This document shows positions 45,526-54,639 of a stretch of 64,000 bases of DNA, in pieces. The stretch's first letter is position 1; each line of letters begins with the position of its first letter. This stretch comes from JBNKFV01 sp050290265. Lineage in GTDB: Bacteria; Pseudomonadota; Gammaproteobacteria; Pseudomonadales; Cellvibrionaceae. A program made the position numbers and the translations under genes. The notes under the pieces were generated by a model. It searched no databases. It had not been told where the DNA came from and saw only the letters and a program-made list of their open reading frames with translations. The stretch covers positions 1 through 64,000 of the forward strand of contig JBNKHI010000007.1 in assembly GCA_050290265.1 (NCBI GenBank). The letters are read 5' to 3'.

Positions 45526-45942
45526 TTACGTCGAGCGCTTGTGGGTATTAATTCGTTGAATAATATCCCTCCAGCTTACAATGCCCACGGGTTTTTGATT
45601 GTTGTTGACAATCGGAATACAGGAAATAGCGTTGTTTTGGAAGACTTCTATGGCGCTTGCAATATCGTTATCCGGGCCCAGGCAAATGGGTTTGCGCGAC
45701 ATGATTTGGTGTGCTTTTTTACTCAAGGTTGACAAGTCTGCTACGGTTTCCGCAGCTGTATCCAGATTAGGGCTGACTGCTTTGAAAAAATCACGATCAG
45801 ATATAACCCCCTGAAGTTTGCCGTTGGCGGTAACCAGCAAATGATGGAAATGGGTGTTATCGAAAATTTCTTTGATAATACTCAGTGAGTCATCCATTTC
45901 GACGGTGACCACTGGGCTCGACATAAATTGTTTGATAATCAT
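45526..45942 (-). CDS. CBS-domain protein
   Basis: 138 aa from ATG 45942, which has AAAGG seven bases upstream; the frame continues to a TTG at 45978. Two CBS motifs make up the whole protein (FMSSPVVTVEMDDSL and IMSRKPICLGPDND), followed by GIVSWRDIIQRI. Such stand-alone Bateman modules bind adenosine nucleotides and regulate partner proteins. The partner is unknown. The 281 bp between it and the DUF1838 gene hold nothing else I can support. Confidence 0.87.
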   Translation of the reverse strand: MIIKQFMSSPVVTVEMDDSLSIIKEIFDNTHFHHLLVTANGKLQGVISDRDFFKAVSPNLDTAAETVADLSTLSKKAHQIMSRKPICLGPDNDIASAIEVFQNNAISCIPIVNNNQKPVGIVSWRDIIQRINTHKRST

Positions 45943-46079
45943 TGCAGACCTTTTATAGCTGTCGCCATCGCCACTCAACGTGTTGCAAAGTATACAAGAC
46001 TTTTTCTGTCTTGTTGGCTTTGTTCGCAGTGCTTAAGGCAGGAAGCAGCCAGAGTCATTTATAATAGGGTAGCAGACGT

Positions 46080-46107
46080 AAAAAAGCCCCCAAGGTTAAT
46101 TGGGGGC
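46080..46107 (-). terminator. Terminator of the CoA-transferase operon
   Basis: GCCCCCAA (46086-46093) / TTGGGGGC (46100-46107) with a 6-nt loop. On the minus strand the stem is followed by six T. It lies 60 bp past the scoB stop. Confidence 0.87.
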
Positions 46108-46166
46108 GCAACAACAGGATTGTAAAGCAGGGTCTTAACGGCGTAATTTTTACACTGCGTAAAAAT

Positions 46167-46823
46167 TTAGAAAGTCATTTCGGGTACTACATCGGGTACC
46201 ACAATTTCACCGGCAGTTTTACTGACGATTTCATCCACACTGATGCCGGGTGCGCGCTCCTTCAGCCAGAATTTACCATCGGCAATTTCAATGTAGGCTA
46301 AATCGGTCACTACTTTTTTAATGCAGCCTGCGCCTGTTAGTGGCAGAGAGCACTGCGGCAGTAGCTTGGATTCACCATGTTTGCTGGCGTGAGTCATAGT
46401 GACAATAATATTGTCTGCGCCAGCTACCAGGTCCATTGCGCCGCCCATACCTTTAACGAGCTTCCCTGGGATCATCCAGGAGGCAATGTTGCCTTGAACA
46501 TCAACTTCAAAAGCGCCAAGTACTGTTAGATCAACGTGACCGCCACGGATCATGGCAAATGACTCAGCAGAGGAGAAAATAGATGCTCCAGGAATAGTCG
46601 TGACGGTTTGTTTGCCTGCATTGATCATGTCTGCGTCTATTTGATCTTCGGTAGGGAAAGGCCCCATTCCCAATAACCCGTTTTCTGACTGGAGCATAAC
46701 TTCCATACCTTGCGGTACGTAGTTGGCAACCAAGGTTGGAATACCGATGCCTAAATTCACGTAAAAGCCGTCTTGCAGTTCTTGTGCTACGCGCATTGCA
46801 ATTTGTTCGCGAGATAATGCCAT
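46167..46823 (-). CDS. scoB: 3-oxoacid CoA-transferase subunit B
   Basis: 218 aa. Family I CoA-transferase beta subunit. The catalytic glutamate is E47 in QSENGLLGMGP; NLGIGIPTLVANY precedes it. Together with subunit A it moves CoA from succinyl-CoA to acetoacetate or another 3-oxoacid, feeding ketone or aromatic degradation products into acetyl-CoA. Starts 14 bp after the scoA stop. Confidence 0.93.
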   Translation of the reverse strand: MALSREQIAMRVAQELQDGFYVNLGIGIPTLVANYVPQGMEVMLQSENGLLGMGPFPTEDQIDADMINAGKQTVTTIPGASIFSSAESFAMIRGGHVDLTVLGAFEVDVQGNIASWMIPGKLVKGMGGAMDLVAGADNIIVTMTHASKHGESKLLPQCSLPLTGAGCIKKVVTDLAYIEIADGKFWLKERAPGISVDEIVSKTAGEIVVPDVVPEMTF

Positions 46824-46837
46824 GTTAATTGCCTCCC

Positions 46838-47539
46838 TTAACTTGCACGCACGGTGCGTTGTTCGATTCGTTTTTCAAACGTGCCTTTGATGACGCGCTG
46901 AACATAAATGCCGGGTGTGTGAATCTGGCTAGGTTCTAATTCGCCGGGCTCGACAATTTCTTCTACTTCAACAATGGTTATTTTGCCCGCAGTTGCGGCC
47001 ATCGGATTAAAGTTTTGTGCCGTATGCCGGTATACCACATTGCCGTAACGGTCTGCTTTCCAGCCTTTAACAATGGCAAAATCGCCCGTAACAGCTTCTT
47101 CCAAAATGTGTGGACGGCCGTTAAATTCGCGTACTTCTTTGCCTTCACCGATGGGTGTTCCGTAGCCCGTGGCAGTAAAAAAGGCGGGGATACCAGCACC
47201 ACCGGCGCGCATTTTTTCTGCCAGTGTGCCTTGAGGCGTAAGTTCTACTTCCAGCTCGCCGGCCAATAATTGCTTCTCGAAGAGTGCATTTTCACCGACA
47301 TAAGAAGAAATCATTTTCTTGATTTGTTTGTCTTCCAGCAGAATGCCCAAGCCAAAACCGTCTACGCCACAGTTATTGGAGACAATTGTCAGGCCTTTTG
47401 TACCCATTTTTTTAATTTGTGCAATGCAGCCTTCGGGGATTCCGCACAGACCAAAGCCACCTGCGATAATGGTCATGTTGTCTTCCAGACCTGCCATCGC
47501 TTCTTCGTAGCTGGTCACTACTTTGTCAAAACCGGCCAT
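46838..47539 (-). CDS. scoA: 3-oxoacid CoA-transferase subunit A
   Basis: 233 aa, alpha subunit with the glycine-rich CoA-site loop GGFGLCGIPEGCI near the N-terminus and GTPIGEGKEVREFNGR in the middle. First gene of the scoA-scoB operon. Divergent from a LysR gene, its likely regulator. An AtoDA-type substrate (acetoacetate) or beta-ketoadipate (PcaIJ-type) cannot be separated by eye. Confidence 0.93.
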   Translation of the reverse strand: MAGFDKVVTSYEEAMAGLEDNMTIIAGGFGLCGIPEGCIAQIKKMGTKGLTIVSNNCGVDGFGLGILLEDKQIKKMISSYVGENALFEKQLLAGELEVELTPQGTLAEKMRAGGAGIPAFFTATGYGTPIGEGKEVREFNGRPHILEEAVTGDFAIVKGWKADRYGNVVYRHTAQNFNPMAATAGKITIVEVEEIVEPGELEPSQIHTPGIYVQRVIKGTFEKRIEQRTVRAS

Positions 47540-47611
47540 TTGAGAACGCTCCTAAGTTTTTATTGAAGAAATTGTAGAACTTGGAACGCAGATTGCCGCA
47601 CTGCGTTATAT

Positions 47612-47643
47612 TTATCAATATTAAGTTTTTTAGCAATTGATAA
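47612..47643. promoter_or_regulatory. Candidate LysR operator between scoA and the lysR-type gene
   Basis: TTATCAAT (47612-47619) and ATTGATAA (47636-47643) form a perfect inverted repeat with 16 bp between arms, in the only intergenic space between the divergent genes. Nearby AAGTTTTTT tracts repeat about 20 bp apart. The position and dyad suit LysR-type binding; this is inference. Confidence 0.45.
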
Positions 47644-47698
47644 GTTTTTTTAATATATTGGTGAGACTACGACTTTCATGGGCGACGGGAGTGAGTCA

Positions 47699-48610
47699 GT
47701 GAATATCACAGTGAAACATTTAAAAGCATTTGTGGCGGTAGCTAAAACTGGCAGTTTCGCAGAGGCTAGTGGGCTGATTCACCTATCACAGCCGGCGATT
47801 AGCATCACTATCAAGAACTTGGAAGATATCGTCGGTGGTCGCCTACTGGCGCGTTCCACCAGAACCCTCTCCTTGACGCCTGAAGGGGAAGCATTTTTGC
47901 CCGTTGCTCAGCGTCTGTTGCAGGATTGGGATGAGGCACTGTCGGATGTCCACAATCTGTTTGCCATGCGTCGAGGCAAACTAGGAATTGCTGCTATGCC
48001 ATCCTTTGCCTATAGTTTACTGCCCGCAGCATTGGCGCAATATCGCGCACAGTATCCACAGGTGAATATTGTAGTACACGATATTGTGGCAGAGAGTGTT
48101 GTGGAAATGGTGCTTCAAGGCAGGGTTGAAATTGGTGTAACGTTTGACCCCCGTGATACTGCCGATCTTGCGTTTACGCCCTTATTTGATGACGAGTTTA
48201 TAGCGGTGTTACCCCAAGGGCACCCATTGGCCACAGGGCGTGAAGTGAGCTGGCCTGAGTTACAGGCGTATAGCTTTATTGGTTTACAAAAGCCTTCCGG
48301 TCTAAGGGAGCTATTGGAACGGGTACTTGCGGATAATGATATACAGCTGTCGTTTGAGGTGGAGGCGCATCAGCTTGGCACCATTGGCCGGATGGTAGAG
48401 TGTGGATTGGGAATTAGTGTGGTACCGGCACTTTGTCGGTCGCAGATGGAAACTTTTGGTTTACAATGTCGGCCGATTGTTGGGCCCGACTTGCACCGCC
48501 AAGTGGGTATTGTGACTCGTCATCGCTATCCTTTATCCTCGGCGGCTGAAGCAATGCATAAGGTGTTAATGTTAAATATGCCACCCTATGTCAGAAGTAA
48601 TCATTCATGA
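47699..48610 (+). CDS. LysR-family transcriptional regulator
   Basis: 303 aa from GTG 47699, with GGGAG seven bases upstream; ATG 47678 is the longer alternative without such a site. N-terminal winged HTH (KHLKAFVAVAKTGSFAEASG, then LSQPAISITIKNLE), then a LysR substrate-binding domain that includes GKLGIAAMPSFAYSLLP. Divergent from scoAB and 50 bp before an aldehyde dehydrogenase gene, so it probably controls one or both. The effector is unknown. Confidence 0.9.
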   Translation: MNITVKHLKAFVAVAKTGSFAEASGLIHLSQPAISITIKNLEDIVGGRLLARSTRTLSLTPEGEAFLPVAQRLLQDWDEALSDVHNLFAMRRGKLGIAAMPSFAYSLLPAALAQYRAQYPQVNIVVHDIVAESVVEMVLQGRVEIGVTFDPRDTADLAFTPLFDDEFIAVLPQGHPLATGREVSWPELQAYSFIGLQKPSGLRELLERVLADNDIQLSFEVEAHQLGTIGRMVECGLGISVVPALCRSQMETFGLQCRPIVGPDLHRQVGIVTRHRYPLSSAAEAMHKVLMLNMPPYVRSNHS

Positions 48611-48660
48611 CTAGCGCCGCTTTTGCGCTGCAAACAATGTAAATTTAGGAGATAGTTGTA

Positions 48661-50124
48661 ATGCTAAAACTGAAACGACCAGAGCTATTGCGAACCGAGT
48701 CGTATATTAATGGCGAATGGGTAAGTGCGGATTCCGGAGCAACTGTTTCTGTATTAAACCCTGCGACTGGTGAGAAAGTTGCCGAGGTAGCCAGTCTTGG
48801 TGCCGGTGAAACCCGTCGTGCCATCAATGCAGCACAATTAGCTATGGCAGATTGGCAAAAACGCCCTGCTAAAGAACGCGCTAATATTTTACGCACCTGG
48901 TATAACTTGATCATGGCTAACCAGGACGATCTCGGCATTATCTTGACTGCTGAGCAAGGTAAGCCGTTAGCCGAAGCAAAGGGCGAAGTCGCTTACGGGG
49001 CCGCCTACATCGAATGGTTTGCCGAGGAAGCAAAGCGCATATATGGTGATGTGATTCCACATCCCTCCTCAGATCGTCGCCTAGTTTGTATAAAACAGCC
49101 TATTGGTGTGGTTGCATCAATTACGCCGTGGAACTTCCCTAATGCAATGATTACGCGCAAAGCTGGCCCAGCGTTGGCTGCAGGTTGTGCGTTTGTGGGT
49201 AAGCCTGCTACTGAGACACCATTATCCGCTTTAGCGTTGGCTGTACTGGCTGAAGAAGCGGGTATTCCCAAGGGGGTGTTTAATATTGTGGTGGGTAAGA
49301 GTTCCCGTGAAATTGGCGGTGAAATGACCAGTAACCCAACGGTTAAAAAAGTGACATTTACAGGTTCCACACCCGTAGGCAAGGTCCTGATGGAGCAGTG
49401 TGCAGGCACCGTCAAAAAGACTTCTATGGAATTGGGCGGGAATGCTCCGTTTATCGTTTTCGATGATGCGGATCTTGACGAAGCCGTCAAAGGCGCTATG
49501 GCGTCCAAGTATCGTAATGCTGGGCAAACCTGTGTTTGCTCGAACCGCATGTTGGTTCAGGAAGGTGTGTATGAAGCCTTTGCTGAAAAACTTGCGGCAG
49601 CGGTGAAAGAACTGCGTATGGGTAATGGCGCCGATGCAGGGGTAACTGTGGGTCCATTGGTTAACGCTAAGGCGGCTAGTGATGTCAGCGATTTAGTGAA
49701 AGATGCTTTAGATAAAGGCGCTAACGCGGTTTTAGGTGGCAAAATTTCTGATCTGGGGGAATGCTTTTTCGAGCCAACAATCCTGACTAACGTCAACCCG
49801 GACATGCGTGTGTTCAAGGAAGAAATTTTTGGACCGGTTGCGCCGTTGTTTAAGTTTTCTACAGAAGAAGAAGCGATAGCCATGGCTAATGATTCTGAGT
49901 TTGGCTTGGCATCTTACTTCTATTCTCGCGATATTGGCCGTATTTGGCGAGTCGGTGAAGCGCTGGAATACGGTATTGTTGGCATTAACGAAGGCATCAT
50001 TTCTAATGAAATGGCACCGTTCGGCGGTATTAAGGAGTCAGGTTCTGGCCGTGAAGGCTCTAAATACGGAATGGATGATTACGTAGAAATAAAATACATG
50101 TGCATCGGTGGTATTGATAAATAA
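48661..50124 (+). CDS. gabD: NAD(P)-dependent succinate-semialdehyde dehydrogenase-type enzyme
   Basis: 487 aa, the length and pattern of GabD-type aldehyde dehydrogenases. Catalytic C291 (GQTCVCSN), general base E257 (MELGGNAPFIVFDDAD), NAD-site ITPWNFPNAMITRK and FTGSTPVGKVL. Converts succinate semialdehyde, or a related semialdehyde such as glutarate semialdehyde, to the acid. AGGAGA lies eight bases before the ATG. Probably co-transcribed with the upstream lysR-type gene. Confidence 0.88.
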   Translation: MLKLKRPELLRTESYINGEWVSADSGATVSVLNPATGEKVAEVASLGAGETRRAINAAQLAMADWQKRPAKERANILRTWYNLIMANQDDLGIILTAEQGKPLAEAKGEVAYGAAYIEWFAEEAKRIYGDVIPHPSSDRRLVCIKQPIGVVASITPWNFPNAMITRKAGPALAAGCAFVGKPATETPLSALALAVLAEEAGIPKGVFNIVVGKSSREIGGEMTSNPTVKKVTFTGSTPVGKVLMEQCAGTVKKTSMELGGNAPFIVFDDADLDEAVKGAMASKYRNAGQTCVCSNRMLVQEGVYEAFAEKLAAAVKELRMGNGADAGVTVGPLVNAKAASDVSDLVKDALDKGANAVLGGKISDLGECFFEPTILTNVNPDMRVFKEEIFGPVAPLFKFSTEEEAIAMANDSEFGLASYFYSRDIGRIWRVGEALEYGIVGINEGIISNEMAPFGGIKESGSGREGSKYGMDDYVEIKYMCIGGIDK

Positions 50125-50135
50125 ACCCTTTGTCC

Positions 50136-50663
50136 ATGAATAGCTCAGTAACAACGTGCGTTAGTTTGGTTGGTATGCCCGGAGTGGGTAAAAGCACTCT
50201 GGGCGTAGTACTGGCTAAGGCAATGGCAAAACAGTTTGTTGATACTGACCTGCTCATTCAGCAAGACATAGGTTGTTCTTTGCAGTCAGTTTTGGATGAG
50301 CAGGGCTATTTGGCGTTGCGCGCCATAGAGGAAAAAGTTGTCTTGAATGCGGATTTTTCCAATATGGTAATCGCAACCGGTGGTAGTGTTGTATACAGCC
50401 CGGATGTTATGGGCAAATTGAAAGCGTTGGGGCCTGTGATTTACCTGAAGGCCACGTTGGCTGATCTAGAGGATCGATTACATAATTTTAGTGATCGAGG
50501 CATTGCTTCTGCACCAGGGGCGACATTGGCGAGCATTTATGCTGAGCGTTGTCCATTGTACGAGCGTTATGCTGATATCGTATGTGATACCAGTGAATTA
50601 GTAAGCCAGTCACGAAGTCCTTTGGAAGCCGCTGTTCAGAAAATTCAAGAAGCCCTGTCTTAA
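50136..50663 (+). CDS. Shikimate-kinase-like P-loop kinase
   Basis: 175 aa from ATG 50136, 11 bp after the aldehyde dehydrogenase stop. P-loop GMPGVGKST (~13-21), D36-T-D38 pair, the LRAIEEKV arginine (shikimate kinase FRxxE position) and the lid/adenine region LYERYADIVCDT are all present. Two features differ from classic AroK: the substrate GGG motif reads GGS (ATGGSVV) and the lid RPLL-type motif reads RGIA. It is not next to aroB. Either a divergent second shikimate kinase or a kinase for another hydroxylated acid. Confidence 0.75.
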   Translation: MNSSVTTCVSLVGMPGVGKSTLGVVLAKAMAKQFVDTDLLIQQDIGCSLQSVLDEQGYLALRAIEEKVVLNADFSNMVIATGGSVVYSPDVMGKLKALGPVIYLKATLADLEDRLHNFSDRGIASAPGATLASIYAERCPLYERYADIVCDTSELVSQSRSPLEAAVQKIQEALS

Positions 50664-50723
50664 GGCGCTTATACATCTCGTCTTTATTAATTTACTCTAA
50701 CTGTCTTTGGCTTTATCCCTGCA

Positions 50724-51194
50724 TTAAATGGGTAGCGATGTGGTGAATTTCACCTGTCGTAGAGCAAAGGTGGAATGTATAGCATCGACATTGGGCAGGT
50801 GCATCAGTTTTTTGCGTAAAAAATGATCATATTGCTCGACGCTTTCTGCCACAATTTTTAGTTGATAGTCCATATCTCCGCAAGTAGAGCAGCACTCTAC
50901 TATCTCATTTAACGTGCCCATTGCAGTTTCAAAAGCAGCATAGGTTTCTTCGGTAGGGTTTCTGATTTTGATGTGGGCATAGACAGTAACGCCAAGGTGT
51001 AATTTCTTCGCGTTCAATAAGGTTACTCGTTTTTCAATAATACCCTCGGCCTCTAAACGCTTTATTCGCCGCCAACAGGGGGTGTGAGAAAGTCCAACTA
51101 TGTCGCCAAGCTCAGCCATAGAGTAATCAGCATTTGCTTGTAACGCGCGAAGAATTTTTCGGTCAAAGTCATCGAGGTCTGTCGAGTTTGCCAC
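50724..51194 (-). CDS. Lrp/AsnC-family transcriptional regulator
   Basis: 156 aa. N-terminal AsnC-type HTH (LDDFDRKILRALQANADYSM, then LGDIVGLSHTPCWRRIKRLE) and a C-terminal RAM ligand-binding domain (VECCSTCGDMDYQLKIVAES). Divergent from an aminotransferase gene; amino-acid-responsive control of that gene is the obvious hypothesis. Confidence 0.92.
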   Translation of the reverse strand: MANSTDLDDFDRKILRALQANADYSMAELGDIVGLSHTPCWRRIKRLEAEGIIEKRVTLLNAKKLHLGVTVYAHIKIRNPTEETYAAFETAMGTLNEIVECCSTCGDMDYQLKIVAESVEQYDHFLRKKLMHLPNVDAIHSTFALRQVKFTTSLPI

Positions 51195-51495
51195 AAGCTT
51201 AATTCCTTATCGACTCACAGGTGGATAGTAAGCACTGAATACACATTAAACATCGCTGTGTGAGATGGCGATGGTTATCGTTTCTGCCTGCCCCGTTGCA
51301 CTGCTTTATAACAATAATAGTTGCTCTCACCGGTCTTACCACTGAAATAGCCAATAATTTTTTAACAGTTTGTGCCTTTGGGTGTTTTAGATGCTGCGGT
51401 GTTGCAACACTAGCTAAACCGAAGTGGCGTTTGATGGTTGTGTATCAACTCGCTAACGGTGAAAATACATTTTTTATTTTAGCTGGAGCCACCCT
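51195..51495. other. Divergent regulatory region between the Lrp-type gene and the aminotransferase
   Basis: About 300 bp. It contains the perfect 12-bp palindrome GTGTTGCAACAC (51399-51410), a possible binding site for the adjacent Lrp-type protein. A plus-strand frame at 51260-51544 runs into the aminotransferase gene and looks non-coding. No convincing -35/-10 pair found by eye. Confidence 0.4.
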
Positions 51496-52704
51496 ATGTT
51501 TGAGAACCTTACTGCTTTACCAGCCGACCCAATTCTTGGTTTAAGTGCTGCCTTTCAAAAAGATTCACATCCACACAAAGTGGATTTGGGTGTTGGGGTT
51601 TATAAAAATGAACAGGGGCAGACGCCAGTGCTGGAAGCGGTGAAGCGTGCACAACAGGCTCATATTGAACAAGAATTAACCAAAGCTTATTTGGCACCGA
51701 CGGGCCTGGCATCGTTCAATCTTGCTTTGCAAAATCTTATCCTCGGTGAAAACGCTGCGGTTATCCGCGATGGGCGTGTGTCTGCTTTACAGGCACCTGG
51801 CGGATGTGGTGCTTTACGAGTTGGGGCCGAGCTGATAAATCGTGTCAATAAAAAGAGCCAGCATCAAGCAACAATTTGGGTGACTGACCCTACGTGGGCC
51901 AACCACATTCCACTATTGGGTGAAGCCGGGGTGACCATAAAAACCTACCCCTTTTATGATGCAGCCACGAAGACGCTTAAGCGTGAAGAGATGTTCGCAG
52001 CCTTGGCTTCAGTGCCAAAGGGTGACCTGGTGCTGTTGCATGGTTGCTGTCATAACCCCTGTGGTGTGGAGCTGACACTGGATGATTGGTCTCAGGTAGC
52101 CGAATTGGCTGAAAAACAAGGTTTTGTGCCATTTGTAGATATGGCCTATCAGGGCTTTGGTTCAAATTTGGATGATGATGCACAGGGATTACGCCTGTTA
52201 GCAGAGCGTTTGCCTGAGTTAGTCATTGCTTATTCTTGCTCGAAGAATTTTGGCTTATACCGTGAGCGAACTGGGATATTGCTGGTCGTGTCTGAAAATG
52301 CCACCGTCGCTAAAGCTTGTGAAACACAACTAGCTAATATTGCCCGCGGTATCTATTCCATGCCACCGGCTCATGGAGCCGCATTGGTAGATCGTATTTT
52401 AGCTAACCCTGAATTGAAAAATTTATGGGAATCTGAAGTGCTTGGCATGTGTGAAAGAATCAATGGGTTACGCGGTGAGCTTGCCACAAAACTGAAAGCA
52501 GCCTCTGGTGGGCAAGACTTTTCGTTTATCCAGCAGCAGCGAGGAATGTTTTCATTCCTGGGTTTGACAGAGGCTCAAGTCAATCTGCTTCGAACAGAAC
52601 ACAGCGTTTATATGGTTGGCTCTAGTCGCGTCAGTATTGCGGGACTAAATCAAACCAATATTGACTATGTGGCTTCCGCTGTGGCTTCTGTACTTGACCG
52701 ATAG
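51496..52704 (+). CDS. Aspartate/aromatic amino acid aminotransferase (AspC/TyrB type)
   Basis: 402 aa class Ia aminotransferase. VDLGVGVYKNEQGQTPVLEA is the family N-terminal block; PLP lysine K250 (SCSKNFGLYRERTG) and R258 of the phosphate site are present. Transfers amino groups among aspartate, tyrosine/phenylalanine and 2-oxoglutarate. GGAG lies about eight bases before the ATG. The motif HNPCGVELT, with Cys-Gly instead of Thr-Gly, is common in the aromatic-preferring group. A second, unrelated aspartate aminotransferase is at 18.1-19.4 kb. Confidence 0.92.
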   Translation: MFENLTALPADPILGLSAAFQKDSHPHKVDLGVGVYKNEQGQTPVLEAVKRAQQAHIEQELTKAYLAPTGLASFNLALQNLILGENAAVIRDGRVSALQAPGGCGALRVGAELINRVNKKSQHQATIWVTDPTWANHIPLLGEAGVTIKTYPFYDAATKTLKREEMFAALASVPKGDLVLLHGCCHNPCGVELTLDDWSQVAELAEKQGFVPFVDMAYQGFGSNLDDDAQGLRLLAERLPELVIAYSCSKNFGLYRERTGILLVVSENATVAKACETQLANIARGIYSMPPAHGAALVDRILANPELKNLWESEVLGMCERINGLRGELATKLKAASGGQDFSFIQQQRGMFSFLGLTEAQVNLLRTEHSVYMVGSSRVSIAGLNQTNIDYVASAVASVLDR

Positions 52705-52758
52705 AACGCCCTTTTATTCTGCCTAGATAGATTGAATAGGCTCCATCTGTAACAAAAG

Positions 52759-52790
52759 TGGGCTGCTTGGTCGCGGCCCATTAGTTTCTT
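52759..52790 (+). terminator. Probable terminator of the aminotransferase gene
   Basis: TGGGCTG (52759-52765) / CGGCCCA (52774-52780), 7-bp stem with one G-T pair and an 8-nt loop, followed by TTAGTTTCTTC. A-rich before, moderately T-rich after. Confidence 0.5.
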
Positions 52791-52862
52791 CAATTTCTAG
52801 CTACTATACTTATTTTCAATGTTTGGGGTTGGTTTCATCGGCATTAGCTAACAGGGCTGCTA

Positions 52863-54104
52863 ATGAGTAATGATCGGATAGTTTCGGATACGGCTAGAAA
52901 AAAAATTCATGTGTCCGAATTAAGAATAGGGATGTATGTCTCTCAATTAGATAGGGACTGGCTCGATACGCCTTTTGTAATGCAAGGTTTTTTAGTCGAG
53001 ACCATGGATGACATTGCCGTTGTTGAGAAATACTGTGAACACGTTTGGATTGATACCGTTGAGGAATACCGTGCTGGCGGTCATTCCTTACAGCAACACA
53101 GCCCCAGACCTAAGCGTGTCCGCTATATTAATAAAGTCAGCACTACAGATGAACAACGCAAAGCTATTGGTGTGTATCGAGAGGCGCGGCGGATCACCAA
53201 GCACCTGTTAGACGAAGTGCGTTTAGGTGCGGTAGTCAATACTGCCAGTGCCAAAGAGACGGTTAACGAATGCGTTAAAAGTATCTTGCGTAATGCTGAT
53301 GCGCTGTTGTGGATGGCAAAGATTCGTCAAGAAGATGAATATACGGCAGAGCATTGTTTAAATGTCTGTATATTGGCCATTGCCTTTGGTCGGCAGTTAG
53401 GATTGTCAGAGCTTGAATTACATAACCTCGGTTTGTGTGGCTTGTTACATGATGTTGGCAAGATGCGAGTCCCGCACGAAATACTGAATAAGCCCGAAAA
53501 ATTAACCGACAAAGAATTTAAACTCATTAAAGCCCACACTGTTCATGGCCGTAATTTATTACTTGCGGCTCCTGGTGGTTATGATGGTATTGTCGATGTG
53601 GCTTATAGTCACCATGAAAAAATCGACGGTACAGGGTACCCGCGCAAACTTAAGGGTGCGGGTATTTCCCAGTTTTCAAAAATTATTGCACTGGTGGATG
53701 CTTTTGATGCGATGACCGCTAATCGTTGTTATGCGCGCGCCATGACCCCGACTGCGGCACTTCGTAATATCTATCACGACCGTGGAACGCATTTTGATGA
53801 GCGTTTGGCGTTAGTCTTTATTAAAACCATTGGTTTGTACCCGCCGGGTAGTGTTGTCGAGCTGAAAAGCGGGGAAGTCGGATTAGTTTTCTCGACCAAT
53901 ACCAAGTATCGCCATTTACCCAAGGTGTTAATGGTTTTGGATAATCAGAAACAACCACGCAAACCCCAAGTTCTTGACTTAGCGTTGGTTGAAAAAAAAG
54001 AATTATCGGCCGATCATTTAATCGCACACGTTCATTGTGATGGTGAGTTTGGCATTTTTATAAAAGATTTTCGTGAGCAGGGATTGCAGCTATCACATGG
54101 TTAA
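52863..54104 (+). CDS. HD-GYP phosphodiesterase with N-terminal DUF3391 domain
   Basis: 413 aa. DUF3391 at ~10-120 (IHVSELRIGMYVSQLDRDWL), then a complete HD-GYP domain with H196/D197/K200 (LLHDVGKM), H225, H250/H251 and HHEKIDGTGYP, and the VDAFDAMTANRCY segment (D279). All residues for metal binding and c-di-GMP hydrolysis are in place, unlike the HD-GYP-like protein at 38 kb. Cytosolic. Converges with greB. Confidence 0.92.
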   Translation: MSNDRIVSDTARKKIHVSELRIGMYVSQLDRDWLDTPFVMQGFLVETMDDIAVVEKYCEHVWIDTVEEYRAGGHSLQQHSPRPKRVRYINKVSTTDEQRKAIGVYREARRITKHLLDEVRLGAVVNTASAKETVNECVKSILRNADALLWMAKIRQEDEYTAEHCLNVCILAIAFGRQLGLSELELHNLGLCGLLHDVGKMRVPHEILNKPEKLTDKEFKLIKAHTVHGRNLLLAAPGGYDGIVDVAYSHHEKIDGTGYPRKLKGAGISQFSKIIALVDAFDAMTANRCYARAMTPTAALRNIYHDRGTHFDERLALVFIKTIGLYPPGSVVELKSGEVGLVFSTNTKYRHLPKVLMVLDNQKQPRKPQVLDLALVEKKELSADHLIAHVHCDGEFGIFIKDFREQGLQLSHG

Positions 54105-54137
54105 CAGAGGCTTATTGTAGCTTTTCATATCAGGCCA

Positions 54138-54638
54138 TTAGTTGTCGTAACTTATCTCTGTGATCCAGGCCGTCTGTTTTTCTCCCGCTTTAACAACAAA
54201 AACTTCGTCGTCTAATTGTTTGCCCAGTAGGGCTTTGGCTAATGGTGAGTCCATGCTAAGTTTTCCTGCTTTAATGTCAAATTCATCTGGACCGACAATA
54301 CGATAGCGTGATGTTTCGCCGTTTTCATCTTCCAGAGTTACCCAAGCGCCGAAGTACACTTTTTCGATATTGTCTGGCTGGCGGTCAACAACAGTCAGCT
54401 CATCAAGGCGTTTACTGAGATAACGAACACGACGATCAATTTCAGCCAGCCTTCGTTTTCCATAGATGTAGTCACCATTTTCAGAACGGTCACCATTTTT
54501 AGCTGCTTCATGGACAACTTGTGTGACTTGGGGGCGTTCGACTTTCCAGAGCTGCGTCAGTTCATTCTGTAACGTCTTTGCCCCTTCGGGTGTAATATAA
54601 GTTGAACCGCGTTTTTGTGGTGGTCGCCAGCGTCCCAT
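54138..54638 (-). CDS. greB: Transcription elongation factor GreB
   Basis: 166 aa from ATG 54638. Rescues backtracked RNA polymerase by stimulating transcript cleavage. N-terminal coiled coil with the acidic tip (KNGDRSENGDYIYGKRRL), C-terminal FKBP-like domain (IVGPDEFDIKAGKLSMDSPL). The basic PPQKRG start is typical of GreB rather than GreA. The ATG lies one base after the stop of the upstream S9 peptidase gene, so it is very likely translated from the same mRNA. Confidence 0.93.
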   Translation of the reverse strand: MGRWRPPQKRGSTYITPEGAKTLQNELTQLWKVERPQVTQVVHEAAKNGDRSENGDYIYGKRRLAEIDRRVRYLSKRLDELTVVDRQPDNIEKVYFGAWVTLEDENGETSRYRIVGPDEFDIKAGKLSMDSPLAKALLGKQLDDEVFVVKAGEKQTAWITEISYDN

Positions 54639-54639
54639 C

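Noticed and set aside
51260..51544. 94-aa plus-strand frame before the aminotransferase
   Set aside because: It runs into the aminotransferase in another frame, is rich in Cys/Phe/Leu as expected for a chance frame, and covers the promoter region.
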